This document shows, piece after piece, positions 42,528 to 52,150 of a DNA stretch of 64,000 nucleotides. The stretch is from NCBI GenBank assembly GCA_964467165.1, contig CAYXOL010000007.1, forward strand, positions 1 through 64,000, read 5' to 3'. The notes beneath the pieces were generated by a model. That model was not told where the DNA came from. It saw nothing but the letters and a program-made list of their open reading frames with translations, and did not search any database. The stretch comes from Clostridium_AD sp964467165 (GTDB taxonomy: Bacteria > Bacillota > Clostridia > Clostridiales > Clostridiaceae). How positions within the stretch are numbered: position 1 is the first letter of the stretch; every line of letters starts with the position of its first letter. The translations under genes and the position numbers were made by a program.

Positions 42528-43958
42528 ATGTTTAGTAATATTAATGAAATACAAAAATTTATAATGGAAAATAATATTAAATTTTTAGATTTTAAAGTTG
42601 TAACGTTGCCAGGACGATGGAATCATTTAACAATACCTGTTGAAAGACTATCAGAAAAGACTTTTTCAGAAGGAATAGGCTTTGATGGATCAAGTTATGG
42701 ATATTCAACTATAGAGGATTCTGATATGAGATTTATTCCTGATATGACTACAGCTTTTGTTGATCCATATTGCAAAATACCAACTTTAAGTATGATTGCA
42801 AATATGTACACTCTTGGTAAAAATGAAGGGAGATTTTCTGGAGATCCTAGATTTATAGCTGAAAAAGCAGAGAAATATATGATTGAATCAGGAATAGCTG
42901 ATGAGTATGTAATAGGACCCGAATTTGAGTTTTATATATTTGATCATATAAATTTTGAAGTTACAAGCCATCATCAAGAGGTTTTCATAGATTCTAAGCA
43001 AGCACCATGGAATAGTAATAACAAAGAAGATAATTTTGGTTATAAGGCGCCTTTTCAAAAAAGTTACCATTTAGGATTACCCTATGACCTTAATAATGAT
43101 CTAAGAAGTGAGATGTGTTTAAAGTTAGAAGAAATGGGTATACCTGTGAAATACCATCACCATGAAGTAGGATCTGCTGGTCAACTTGAAATAGAAGTTG
43201 AATTAGAGAAAATGAGTAAAATGGCAGATGCTACAATGATGGCAAAATATCTAATCAAAAATGAAGCAGTAGCCCAGGGCAAAACTGCAACTTTTATGCC
43301 TAAGCCACTATTTGGAGAGGCAGGAAGTGGAATGCATGTTCATATGCTTTTAAGAAAAGATGGAAAAAACCTTTTCTTCGATGAAAATGGATATTCTCTA
43401 ATGAGTGAAACCGCGCTACACTTCATTGGTGGAGTATTAAAGCATTCAAAAGCATTGCTTGCATTTACTAATCCCTCAACTAATTCTTATAAAAGGTTAG
43501 TACCGGGTTTTGAAGCGCCAGTATCTATTTGTTTTGCTACAGGAAATAGAAGTGCAGTAATTAGAATTCCGGGATATGTTAAAGACCCAGAAACTAGGAG
43601 ATTTGAATTTAGACCATCAGATGCTACAGCAAATCCATACTTAGCATATTCCGCAATACTTATGGCTGGTATTGATGGTATTGAAAATAAAATTTGTCCA
43701 ACAGAAGAAGGTTTTGGACCATATGATGTAAACGTTTTTGATTTGCCGGCAGAAGAGAGAGATAAAATTCAAGTATTACCAAGATCTTTAGAAGAAGCAC
43801 TTAAAGAACTTGAAAAAGATTCTAGTTTCTTATTAAAAGGTGGAGTATTTGATCAGCACTTTATTGATACTTGGATTAAGTTTAAATATGAAAAGGAAAT
43901 AAAAAAGGTAATGCCAGTTCCATCACCAATAGAATTTCAATTGTACTATGATTTATAG
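42528..43958 (+). CDS. glnA: Glutamine synthetase, type I
   Basis: Forms glutamine from glutamate, ammonia and ATP. The 476-residue protein has the N-terminal latch region GFDGSSYGYSTIEDSDM, the catalytic blocks IGPEFEFYIF, GSAGQLEIEVE, GSGMHVHM and the ATP/Glu block VPGFEAPVSICFATGNRS. The tyrosine that is adenylylated in enteric enzymes (NLYDLPPEE) is Phe here (NVFDLPAEER), so covalent control is unlikely. Start at 42528 follows AGGGGGT. Next gene is 50 bp downstream with no terminator. Confidence 0.95.
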   Translation: MFSNINEIQKFIMENNIKFLDFKVVTLPGRWNHLTIPVERLSEKTFSEGIGFDGSSYGYSTIEDSDMRFIPDMTTAFVDPYCKIPTLSMIANMYTLGKNEGRFSGDPRFIAEKAEKYMIESGIADEYVIGPEFEFYIFDHINFEVTSHHQEVFIDSKQAPWNSNNKEDNFGYKAPFQKSYHLGLPYDLNNDLRSEMCLKLEEMGIPVKYHHHEVGSAGQLEIEVELEKMSKMADATMMAKYLIKNEAVAQGKTATFMPKPLFGEAGSGMHVHMLLRKDGKNLFFDENGYSLMSETALHFIGGVLKHSKALLAFTNPSTNSYKRLVPGFEAPVSICFATGNRSAVIRIPGYVKDPETRRFEFRPSDATANPYLAYSAILMAGIDGIENKICPTEEGFGPYDVNVFDLPAEERDKIQVLPRSLEEALKELEKDSSFLLKGGVFDQHFIDTWIKFKYEKEIKKVMPVPSPIEFQLYYDL

Positions 43959-44008
43959 TTTTTATTAAAAAATCAACATTATGGACGTTAAGAGAAAGGG
44001 GTTAGATC

Positions 44009-44905
44009 ATGATTAAAAGACTAGATGAGTTAATTGAACTTGCTATAGGCAAGGATAAAAAAATATTGGCAGTAGCCGTAGCACAAGATAATATAGTTTT
44101 AAAGGCTGTTGTTGAAGCCGTTAAGTTACAAATCATTGATGCCATATTAGTTGGTGATAAGGATAAAATAGTTGAAATTGCACTACATGAAAATTTAAAC
44201 CTTGAAAATATTAGAATAATAAATGAGGAAAATACAATAAAGGCTGCAGCAAAAGCGGTAGAACTTGTATCAGTTGGTGAGGCTCATTTCATAATGAAGG
44301 GGATGCTTGGTACTGCTGACTTATTAAAAGCAGTGCTAAATAAGGAGGCAAACTTAAGAGGCAAGGTACTTTTATCACATGTTATGGTTTATGATGTACC
44401 TACTTACCATAAATTATTATTTTTAACCGATGGAGGTATGGTTACCTGCCCTGAACTTAAAGAAAAAATTGAAATAATCAATAATGCAGTAGAGGTGGCA
44501 CATGCCTTGCAAATAGATATTCCAAAGGTTGCACCAATTTGCGCTGTTGAAGTGGTTAACCCTTCAATGCAGGCAACATTAGATGCTGCGGCATTATCAT
44601 TAATGAATAAAAGAGGGCAAATAAAAGGTTGTTTAATTGATGGTCCTTTGGGTCTAGACAACGCAATATCAAAGGAAGCCGCAGAACATAAAGGCATTGT
44701 TAGTGATGTAGCTGGTGATAGTGATATTTTACTGGTGCCAAATATAGAGGCAGGAAACTTTTTAGGGAAATCTCTTACTTATTTTGCAAAAGCAGAAAGT
44801 GCAGGTATTATAGTAGGAGCAAAATGTCCGATAGTATTGGTTTCTAGAGCAGATAGTGCAAAATCAAAATTATATTCTATAGCTCTCGGAGCTGTGGTAG
44901 TGTAA
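44009..44905 (+). CDS. Phosphate butyryltransferase-like phosphotransacylase
   Basis: A 298-residue enzyme of the phosphate acetyl/butyryltransferase family that turns an acyl-CoA into acyl-phosphate. Family blocks are MKGMLGTADLLKAVLNKE near residue 95, LSHVMVYDVP, TDGGMVTCPEL and ALGAVVV at the end. No butyrate kinase lies next to it; instead iorAB follows 35 bp later. The likely role is conversion of arylacetyl- or indoleacetyl-CoA to the acyl-phosphate for ATP formation, an inference from context. GAAAGGGG precedes the ATG. Confidence 0.87.
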   Translation: MIKRLDELIELAIGKDKKILAVAVAQDNIVLKAVVEAVKLQIIDAILVGDKDKIVEIALHENLNLENIRIINEENTIKAAAKAVELVSVGEAHFIMKGMLGTADLLKAVLNKEANLRGKVLLSHVMVYDVPTYHKLLFLTDGGMVTCPELKEKIEIINNAVEVAHALQIDIPKVAPICAVEVVNPSMQATLDAAALSLMNKRGQIKGCLIDGPLGLDNAISKEAAEHKGIVSDVAGDSDILLVPNIEAGNFLGKSLTYFAKAESAGIIVGAKCPIVLVSRADSAKSKLYSIALGAVVV

Positions 44906-44940
44906 AAATTAAAAAGCTAATATATAAGGAGGCAAAATGT

Positions 44941-46707
44941 ATGAAAAAAGTAATAATGTCAGGTAATGAAGCTATTGCAAGAGGCGCTTATGAAGCAGGA
45001 TGTCATATAGCTTCAGCATATGCAGGAACACCCAGTACAGAAATACTTGAAAATTTAGCTAAATATGAAGGGGTTTATGCAGAATGGGCACCTAATGAAA
45101 AAGTAGCATTTGAAGTTGCATCCGGTGCATCCATAGGTGGAGCGAGAACACTAACTACTATGAAACATGTAGGATTAAATGTAGCTGCTGATCCATTATT
45201 TACAATGGCTTATGAAGGCGTTAATGGAGGATTTGTTGTGGTAAGCGCTGATGATCCTGGAATGCATTCCTCTCAAAATGAGCAAGATAATAGATACTAT
45301 GCACCACATGCCAAAGTAGCCATGGTAGAGCCATCTGATTCACAAGAATGTTTAGACTATATGAAAGCAGCTTATGAAATAAGTGAAAAATATGATACTG
45401 TTATTTTATTTAGAGTTACTACGAGAATATGTCACTCTAAATCTGCAATAGAACTTGGAGAGAAAAAAATAGTAGCAGTTAAACCCTACGAAAAAAATGT
45501 TAAAAAATATATTATGACTCCAGCACATTCTAAAGCTAAACATTACGAAGTGGAAGAAAGATTAGAAGCGCTAAGACAATATTCTAATACATCTGCACTA
45601 AATAGAATTGAAATGGGAAACACTAAAATTGGAATAATTACAAGTGGTATTTCTTATCAATACTCTAAAGAAGTTTTTGGAGAAAATGCATCTTACTTAA
45701 AAATAGGAATGAGCTATCCTCTTCCAGATGAAATGATTAAAGAGTTTGCAACAAAAGTTGAAAAATTATATATAGTAGAAGAAAATGATCCTTATTTGGA
45801 AACTGCTATTAAAGCAATGGGAATTGCCTGTATAGGAAAAGAAATAATTCCTATATGCGATGAGTTAAACCCTGACATTGTGCGAAAAGCTATTTTGGGT
45901 GAAGTTAACAACCTTACTTATTCAACAGATGTACAAGCACCTTCAAGACCACCAGTATTATGCCCAGGGTGCCCACATAGAGGAATCTTTTATCAAGTAT
46001 CAAAATACAAAGATGTAATAGCATCTGGTGATATAGGCTGCTATACACTGGGCATGGTAGATCCTCTTAATGTAACAGATACAGTTATATGTATGGGAGC
46101 TTCAATTTCTGCAGGTACAGGTATTGAAAGAGCCAATATGGTTGCGAGTAGAGATGATAAAAAAGTTTTTGCTTTTATCGGAGACTCAACCTTCTTCCAT
46201 TCAGGAATAACAGGGCTTATTAATACAGTATATAATAATACTCCAATAGTTACTTGTATTTTGGACAATAGAATTACTGGTATGACAGGACATCAAGAAA
46301 ATCCTGGTACAGGGAAAACCCTTCAAGGAACGCCTGCACCAATGATTGATATTGAAAAGTTAGTTCTTGCCTGTGGTATAAAACCAGAAAATATAAGAGT
46401 AGTAGATCCATATAAACTAGAGGAAACTAAACAAGCAGTAAAAGAAGCGCACGATAGTACAGAGCCATTTGTAATAATAACAAAACAACCTTGTGCATTA
46501 ATTAAGGATGTGCTTAAAGCTAGAGCAGGAATCAAATGTGTTATTGACCAAGAAAAATGTAAAAAGTGTAAGGCTTGTTTAAAAACAGGTTGCCCAGCAT
46601 TAAGATTTAGAGATGGAGTTGTAAGTATAGATAGCTCCATGTGTAATGGATGCGGACTATGCAAACAAGTATGCCCATTTAAAGCTATAGAAAAGGTTGG
46701 TGAATAA
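44941..46707 (+). CDS. iorA: Indolepyruvate ferredoxin oxidoreductase, alpha subunit
   Basis: Oxidatively decarboxylates aryl pyruvates to aryl-acetyl-CoA with ferredoxin as acceptor. In 588 residues the order is pyrimidine-binding domain (SGNEAIARGAYEAG start), transketolase-like domain, TPP pyrophosphate-binding domain (CPGCPHRG, GDIGCYTLG, GDSTFFHSG) and two C-terminal 4Fe-4S motifs. The first, CKKCKACLKTGCP, lacks nothing obvious; the second is CNGCGLCKQVCP. AAGGAGG precedes the ATG. It is 2 bp from iorB, with which it forms the enzyme. Confidence 0.95.
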   Translation: MKKVIMSGNEAIARGAYEAGCHIASAYAGTPSTEILENLAKYEGVYAEWAPNEKVAFEVASGASIGGARTLTTMKHVGLNVAADPLFTMAYEGVNGGFVVVSADDPGMHSSQNEQDNRYYAPHAKVAMVEPSDSQECLDYMKAAYEISEKYDTVILFRVTTRICHSKSAIELGEKKIVAVKPYEKNVKKYIMTPAHSKAKHYEVEERLEALRQYSNTSALNRIEMGNTKIGIITSGISYQYSKEVFGENASYLKIGMSYPLPDEMIKEFATKVEKLYIVEENDPYLETAIKAMGIACIGKEIIPICDELNPDIVRKAILGEVNNLTYSTDVQAPSRPPVLCPGCPHRGIFYQVSKYKDVIASGDIGCYTLGMVDPLNVTDTVICMGASISAGTGIERANMVASRDDKKVFAFIGDSTFFHSGITGLINTVYNNTPIVTCILDNRITGMTGHQENPGTGKTLQGTPAPMIDIEKLVLACGIKPENIRVVDPYKLEETKQAVKEAHDSTEPFVIITKQPCALIKDVLKARAGIKCVIDQEKCKKCKACLKTGCPALRFRDGVVSIDSSMCNGCGLCKQVCPFKAIEKVGE

Positions 46708-46709
46708 CT

Positions 46710-47288
46710 ATGAGCGAAATTAAAAATGTATTATTTGTAGGTGTAGGTGGACAAGGAACTATTCTAGCATCTAAAATATTAACAGAAGGACTTTTAAAAA
46801 GTGGATATGATGTAAAGATGTCAGAAGTTCATGGCATGGCTCAAAGAGGTGGAAGTGTTACTACTCAAGTAAGATTTGGAGAAAAGGTTTATTCACCACT
46901 AATAGAAAAAGGTAAAGTGGATGTAATAGTATCTTTTGAAAAAAGTGAAGCCGCTAGGTACTTACCTTATTTAAAGAAAGATGGTTATATTGTAGTTAAT
47001 AATTATGAAATACATCCAGTACCGGTATTAACAGGAAAAGAAAAATATCCGGAAAATGTAAACGAAAGATTAGGAGACGTGGTTAATAATATAGTAATTA
47101 TTAATGCAGCTGAAATCGCTAAAAATCTTGGAAATATTAAAGCACAAAATGTAGTTCTACTGGGAGCTCTAATCAAAGTGCTTAAATTAGAAAGCATAAA
47201 TTGGGAGCATGTTATTAGTGAAATAGTGCCTTCAAAAGCTATAGAAATAAATAAGAAAGCATTTAGTGCAGGTATGGACGTTAAGTAA
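46710..47288 (+). CDS. iorB: Indolepyruvate ferredoxin oxidoreductase, beta subunit
   Basis: A 192-residue gamma/beta-type subunit of the 2-oxoacid ferredoxin oxidoreductase family. It begins with GVGGQGTILASKILTEG and continues MSEVHGMAQRGGSVTTQVRFG, both hallmarks. It pairs with IorA, encoded immediately upstream. It closes the unit, with a terminator at 47318. Confidence 0.95.
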   Translation: MSEIKNVLFVGVGGQGTILASKILTEGLLKSGYDVKMSEVHGMAQRGGSVTTQVRFGEKVYSPLIEKGKVDVIVSFEKSEAARYLPYLKKDGYIVVNNYEIHPVPVLTGKEKYPENVNERLGDVVNNIVIINAAEIAKNLGNIKAQNVVLLGALIKVLKLESINWEHVISEIVPSKAIEINKKAFSAGMDVK

Positions 47289-47317
47289 TTAACCTATGAA
47301 CTTTATAGAATGTTAAT

Positions 47318-47360
47318 AAGAAATAAGGGCTTTGAGTTAAGGCTCTTATTTCTTATTTTT
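47318..47360 (+). terminator. Terminator after iorB
   Basis: AAGAAATAAGGGC (47318-47330) pairs with GCTCTTATTTCTT (47342-47354), followed by ATTTTT. Confidence 0.75.
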
Positions 47361-47536
47361 CATTGCAACTTAGTGAATAATGTAACTTGTTTATTTAGCA
47401 TAGCTTAGAAGCAGAAAATAGTATATTTTTGTAGGATATTTCTAAAAATTTGTTATAATATAAATAAAGACTGTAGTAAGGAGCAAAATAATCCATAATT
47501 GTTTTGTACCTTAGATAGCGACAAGGGGGAAATATA

Positions 47537-48382
47537 ATGCCAATATACTCACTACCATCTAAAGAAATATTAGAGAATATAAAACAATATACAAGGAAAG
47601 GCGAAGTAGCTAAGATATTTGACGCTTTGGAATATAATAATATACTATATAGGGAAATTACATTTTCTAAAAAAATGTTTAAAAGTTTTAGAAAAGAAAA
47701 TTTGGGATACCTTTATATTAATGAAAAAAATGAAATCGTAAATGAAAAATCACTACAGGAAAGACTGGCAAAATTAGCTTATTTTTCAGAGGTGTTCTAT
47801 AATATAGAAAGTAGAATCTGTATAGTGAATGCATTTCAAGATGAGGGTGCAATTGAAAAGGATAAAAAAGATTATAAACTACTGATAGATGGTTTAGATT
47901 TCTTAACCAAAGAGGGAATTATGGATTCAGAGCAAGTAAAGCAAGTTGTTGTTAAATTACCCACTATTAGGGCTAAAAATAATGAAGTGTTAAAACAACT
48001 TATGAATAAATCCCAGCAATGTAAGACAGAGAAAAAATATTTTAATGCGCAAATGCTTGAGGAATTGTTACCAACTTATAGAGAGGCTTTAAGTATAAAT
48101 CTACAAAAGATAAAATTGATAGATTCAGCAAGTAAATACTATATAAATATTAAAAAAACTTCGGAAAAAAAGAGAAAACAGATGTCCATTAGATTTAATC
48201 ATAAAATAACTGGACCTTTAATGAAGATAAGTTATATGATGGGATATTTTAATAAATTGGTTGATACATGTGAAATCATAAGTAAAAAGTCGGATGCTGA
48301 ATATTTTAAGTACTTAGGCAATATTGAAAAGGAAAGTATTGATTATAGAGTAGAACTAAATAGAAGTAAAAAGAACTCCTGA
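47537..48382 (+). CDS. Unknown protein, 281 residues
   Basis: I do not recognise this gene. The product has no signal peptide or membrane helix, is rich in Lys, Glu and Asn, and looks mostly helical, with helical segments around 85-110, 150-200 and 205-281. It contains five Cys-poor stretches and no catalytic motif that I know. ATG 47537 follows AAGGGGGAA. It stands alone between iorB and the convergent decarboxylase gene, sharing a bidirectional terminator. The leader contains a weak imperfect hairpin (47478-47513). Confidence 0.8.
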   Translation: MPIYSLPSKEILENIKQYTRKGEVAKIFDALEYNNILYREITFSKKMFKSFRKENLGYLYINEKNEIVNEKSLQERLAKLAYFSEVFYNIESRICIVNAFQDEGAIEKDKKDYKLLIDGLDFLTKEGIMDSEQVKQVVVKLPTIRAKNNEVLKQLMNKSQQCKTEKKYFNAQMLEELLPTYREALSINLQKIKLIDSASKYYINIKKTSEKKRKQMSIRFNHKITGPLMKISYMMGYFNKLVDTCEIISKKSDAEYFKYLGNIEKESIDYRVELNRSKKNS

Positions 48383-48402
48383 TTTGGAGTTCTTTTTACT
48401 TC
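48364..48402. terminator. Bidirectional terminator between convergent genes
   Basis: AAGTAAAAAGAACTCC (48364-48379) pairs perfectly with GGAGTTCTTTTTACTT (48386-48401). It overlaps the end of the unknown gene and abuts the stop of the decarboxylase gene. Confidence 0.85.
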
Positions 48403-49892
48403 TATTCAACAGTTATATAGACAGCATCTTCTTCTCTAACAACTTTTATATACTCAACTTCAGGGTCTTCAGTTCCTTGAACGTATAAGCCGGTTTCTTT
48501 CAATTTTTCAACATAATCTATAATTTCTTGAGTTATTCTCTCACCAGGGCAAAGTATTGGGATACCAGGTGGATAAGCCATTAAAAATTCTCCGCTAATC
48601 ATACCGACGCTCTTTTTAATCTCAACAGCAGTATTCACACTGTTAAAAGCTTCCCTAGGAATTTGAACTTGCTCTGGAATACTAGGAATATCAATAAAAT
48701 CAGATTTTTTAGTGCCTTTTCCATAGTATTCATTGCTTATTTCTCTTAGAGCGTGCAGTAATGTTTCCATGCCATCTTCAGTATCACCAAAAGAACCCAC
48801 TGCTAGAATGTTATAAAGATCGGACAATTCCATTTGTATATGATATTTATTAGAAAGTATCATATCTAGGTCATAACCTGTTATGCCTAAGTCTCTACAT
48901 GTTATTGTGATTTTAGTTGGATCAATAGCATAAGCTCCAAAACCATCTAACACCTCTTCACCAAAACAATAAAGGCCGGGTATTTTATTAACTTCGCTTC
49001 TTACATAATTAGATAAATCAATAGTTTTTTCTAAAAGATCTTCACCATGTAGTGCAATTTGTCGTCTTGCGCAATCTAGTGATGCCATTAGTATGTATGA
49101 AGGTGATGTTGTATGCATTAAGTTTATTAACTGTTTAACTCTAGCAGGGTTAACAAGCCTTGAATTAACATGTAGCATAGAGCTTTGAGTTAATGAACCT
49201 ATAATTTTATGGGTGCTCTGACAACAGATATCTGCACCAGCTTCCATGGCGGATATTGGTAATTTATCATTAAATTTAAGATGAGGGCCATGAGCTTCAT
49301 CAACTATAAGTGGAATGTCGTATTCATGAACTATATTTGCAATGCTCTCAATATCAGTGGAAACTCCATAATATGTGGGATTTATTATAAGTACAGCTTT
49401 TGCATCAGGATTTTGCTTTAATGTTGCTTCTACTGTCTCAGGTGAAACCCCATGAGCAACCCCTATTTTTTTATCTAGTTCTGGTTGCATATAAACTGGT
49501 ACAGCACCGGCAAGTATTATGCCACCGGTTATAGATTTATGAACATTTCTAGGTACAATTATTTTTTCACCTGAACCAACTACAGCCATAATCATAGCTT
49601 GAATAGCGCCAGAGGTACCATGAACTGAGAAAAATGAAGCATCAGCACCATAAGCATCCGCTGCTAATTCTTGAGCCTTCTTAATAGGGCCAGTTGGGTG
49701 ATGAAAAGAATCAACAAGTTTAAAAACTGTAACATCAATTTTAAAAGGGTTATCCCCCATAAAACTTCTAAATTGTTCATCAGCTCCTATTCCTTTTTTA
49801 TGACCGGGTACGTGCAATGGCAAAGTGTCTCTGTCAACGTATTCCATTAGAGCATCAAATAATGGAGTTTCATTTTGATTTAATCTATACAA
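48402..49892 (-). CDS. Orn/Lys/Arg decarboxylase family protein
   Basis: A 496-residue PLP enzyme of the short (YaaO/SpeA-like) branch of fold-I basic amino-acid decarboxylases. LHVPGHKKG starts the core, DEAHGPHLKF carries the cofactor Asp, and STHKIIGSLTQSSML holds the PLP Lys near residue 228. It probably makes agmatine, cadaverine or putrescine for polyamines; arginine is the commonest substrate in this branch. I take TTG 49892 as start (AAAGGGG 8 bases upstream). Monocistronic, divergent from pgm. Confidence 0.88.
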   Translation of the reverse strand: MYRLNQNETPLFDALMEYVDRDTLPLHVPGHKKGIGADEQFRSFMGDNPFKIDVTVFKLVDSFHHPTGPIKKAQELAADAYGADASFFSVHGTSGAIQAMIMAVVGSGEKIIVPRNVHKSITGGIILAGAVPVYMQPELDKKIGVAHGVSPETVEATLKQNPDAKAVLIINPTYYGVSTDIESIANIVHEYDIPLIVDEAHGPHLKFNDKLPISAMEAGADICCQSTHKIIGSLTQSSMLHVNSRLVNPARVKQLINLMHTTSPSYILMASLDCARRQIALHGEDLLEKTIDLSNYVRSEVNKIPGLYCFGEEVLDGFGAYAIDPTKITITCRDLGITGYDLDMILSNKYHIQMELSDLYNILAVGSFGDTEDGMETLLHALREISNEYYGKGTKKSDFIDIPSIPEQVQIPREAFNSVNTAVEIKKSVGMISGEFLMAYPPGIPILCPGERITQEIIDYVEKLKETGLYVQGTEDPEVEYIKVVREEDAVYITVE

Positions 49893-50294
49893 TTTATACA
49901 CCCCTTTCAAAAGAATTTATGCTAAGGTACATTAAAATAAATGTGGAATAAGCATACTTCTTTATTTATTTTTATGTTCCAAATCTTTAAAAGTACTGTT
50001 TGAATATATTCGTTCAAACAATTTATAATTATAAAGGATAAAATATGCAAATGCAATAATTTTTTAAAAATAAAAGCATGTTGTCTACTATAGTATGTAG
50101 CTTTATCCATTAGTATCATTTTAAATCATAAAAACGAAAAAATAAAGGTTATTTATGAAATGTAGCTTCTATTTCTGAAATTATCTTAATATAGTATGAA
50201 AGATTAGCAATAAAGGTAGAAGAAGAGCAAATAGTAATAGCTTTTATAGAATAGCGATTGTTATCCGTTCTACTTGAATAAAAGGGGGATATAT
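49893..50294. other. Divergent intergenic region with an inverted repeat
   Basis: About 400 AT-rich bases between the decarboxylase and phosphoglucomutase genes. The only structured element seen is the inverted repeat at 49998-50019. A 65-codon minus-strand frame (49922-50119) has no coding signs. Confidence 0.5.
49998..50019. promoter_or_regulatory. Inverted repeat, possible operator
   Basis: GTTTGAA (49998-50004) and TTCAAAC (50013-50019) around an 8-bp AT-rich spacer. Form and position, about 105 bp upstream of the decarboxylase start, would suit a dimeric repressor. Confidence 0.35.
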
Positions 50295-52019
50295 ATGAAT
50301 TACAAAGTAAAATATAATACTTGGATTAACACAAGTTCAATAGATCTGGAGTTAAAAAGAGAGTTAGAAAAGCTAGTAGATGAAAAAGAAATTGAAGATA
50401 GATTTTATAAAGACTTAGAGTTTGGTACAGGTGGACTAAGAGGAATAATGGGTGCAGGGACAAATAGAATGAATATACACACTATAGGTAAAGCTACTCA
50501 AGGCTTATCTGACTATTTAAACTCAAAATATACTGGAGAAATATCAGTTAGCATAGCCTATGATTCAAGACATAAGTCAAAGGAGTTTGCAGAAGCTACT
50601 GCAAAGACACTGTGTGCTAATAATATTTTTGTTAATCTATTTGAGCAGTTAACGCCGACGCCAATTTTATCTTATGCAGTTCGCAAACTGAAAAGCAAAG
50701 CGGGTATTGTTATTACTGCATCACATAATCCAAAAGAGTATAACGGATATAAGGTTTATGGTGAGGATGGTGGACAGGTTACTGATGAAGTGGCAAATGA
50801 GATTATAAACTGTACTAACAGCATAAAAGATTTTTCGAGAGTGAAAACTATAGAACTTGCTAGTGCAAAATCAAATGGAACTATGAAAATTATTGGTGAA
50901 AATCTTTATTTATCATATATGACTAAGGTTAAAAATTTAACTTTGAGAAAAGATTTAGTTGCGAAGTGCGCTAAAGATTTAAAAATAATTTACACGCCTA
51001 TTCATGGAACTGGAAATCTACCTGTGAGAAGGGTTTTAAGCGAACTTGGTTATGTTAATGTTTATGTTGTAAAAGAACAAGAAATGCCAAATGGAGATTT
51101 TCCAACAGCCACTTATCCTAATCCTGAGGATCCAAAGGTATTCAAATTGGCTCTTGAAATGGCAAAAGATATTAATCCTGACATAATTTTTGGAACAGAC
51201 CCTGATTGTGATCGAATTGGAGTAGTAGTTAAGGATAAAAAAGGTGAATACAAAGTTCTTACAGGAAATCAGACGGGCGTATTATTAAGTAATTATATTT
51301 TAAAGTCATTATGTGAAACTGATAAATTACCGAAAAATGGAGTGATAATAAAAACTATTGTTACTACAGATATGGTAGAGTCAATTTCAAGAAAATATAA
51401 TGTGGAAGTATTAGATGTGCTTACTGGATTTAAATATATTGGAGAAAAGATAAAAGAGTTTGAAAGTACAGGTGAAAAAGAATTCATATTTGGGTTTGAA
51501 GAAAGTTTTGGCTATTTAGCTGGAAATTTTGTGCGTGATAAAGATGCGGTAATAGCTGCAATGCTAATTTGTGAAATGACACTTTACTATAAAAACAAAG
51601 GGCTGAGTTTATATGAGGCACTTATGGAAATCTATTGCGAGTATGGATACTATGAACAAGCGTTAGTTTCAATAGAGTTAAAAGGAAAAGATGGTGAACA
51701 AAAAATAGGTAGTATATTAGAACAATTAAGAACTTCGACGAAAGAGAAGTTAGAAAATGGTAATATCGTAAAAAAAATGGACTATAGATCTAGTTTAGAG
51801 ACAAATTTGATGGAGTACGAATCAAAAATAATTAAACTTCCAAAATCCAATGTGTTAAAGTTTGTTTTGGAGGATGGCTCTTGGTTTGTAGTTAGGCCTT
51901 CTGGTACTGAACCAAAAATGAAAATTTATTTGTCTGTTAAAGGAAGTTCAATTGAAAATGCTTCTAAGAAAATAATCAAGCTTAAAGAAGATGTTATGTT
52001 ATTAATTGATCAAGTATGA
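50295..52019 (+). CDS. pgcA: Phosphoglucomutase/phosphomannomutase
   Basis: A 574-residue alpha-D-phosphohexomutase that interconverts glucose-6-P and glucose-1-P, feeding nucleotide-sugar and polysaccharide synthesis. The phosphoserine loop is TASHNPKEYNG (Ser near 143), the Mg site FGTDPDCDRIG near 300, the sugar loop FGFEESFGY near 400 and the phosphate-binding loop RPSGTEPK near 535. ATG 50295 follows AAAGGGGGAT. Its position upstream of the polysaccharide genes suits this role. Confidence 0.93.
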   Translation: MNYKVKYNTWINTSSIDLELKRELEKLVDEKEIEDRFYKDLEFGTGGLRGIMGAGTNRMNIHTIGKATQGLSDYLNSKYTGEISVSIAYDSRHKSKEFAEATAKTLCANNIFVNLFEQLTPTPILSYAVRKLKSKAGIVITASHNPKEYNGYKVYGEDGGQVTDEVANEIINCTNSIKDFSRVKTIELASAKSNGTMKIIGENLYLSYMTKVKNLTLRKDLVAKCAKDLKIIYTPIHGTGNLPVRRVLSELGYVNVYVVKEQEMPNGDFPTATYPNPEDPKVFKLALEMAKDINPDIIFGTDPDCDRIGVVVKDKKGEYKVLTGNQTGVLLSNYILKSLCETDKLPKNGVIIKTIVTTDMVESISRKYNVEVLDVLTGFKYIGEKIKEFESTGEKEFIFGFEESFGYLAGNFVRDKDAVIAAMLICEMTLYYKNKGLSLYEALMEIYCEYGYYEQALVSIELKGKDGEQKIGSILEQLRTSTKEKLENGNIVKKMDYRSSLETNLMEYESKIIKLPKSNVLKFVLEDGSWFVVRPSGTEPKMKIYLSVKGSSIENASKKIIKLKEDVMLLIDQV

Positions 52020-52150
52020 AAATTTATAAACTATTCAATGAAATTCTACAACAATTCCCAGTAAGCAGGTTTACAAATTAACCTATGTATATTATTATTA
52101 AGATTAGTACTTGTAGCATAAATATTTAAGACTAGTAGGAAGGTGTAAAC

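Noticed and set aside
44009..44905. Part of a ptb-buk butyrate operon
   Set aside because: No butyrate kinase follows; the neighbours are iorA and iorB.
49922..50119. Minus-strand 65-codon frame between decarboxylase and pgcA
   Set aside because: AT-rich, no ribosome binding site, no family resemblance; lies in a divergent promoter region.
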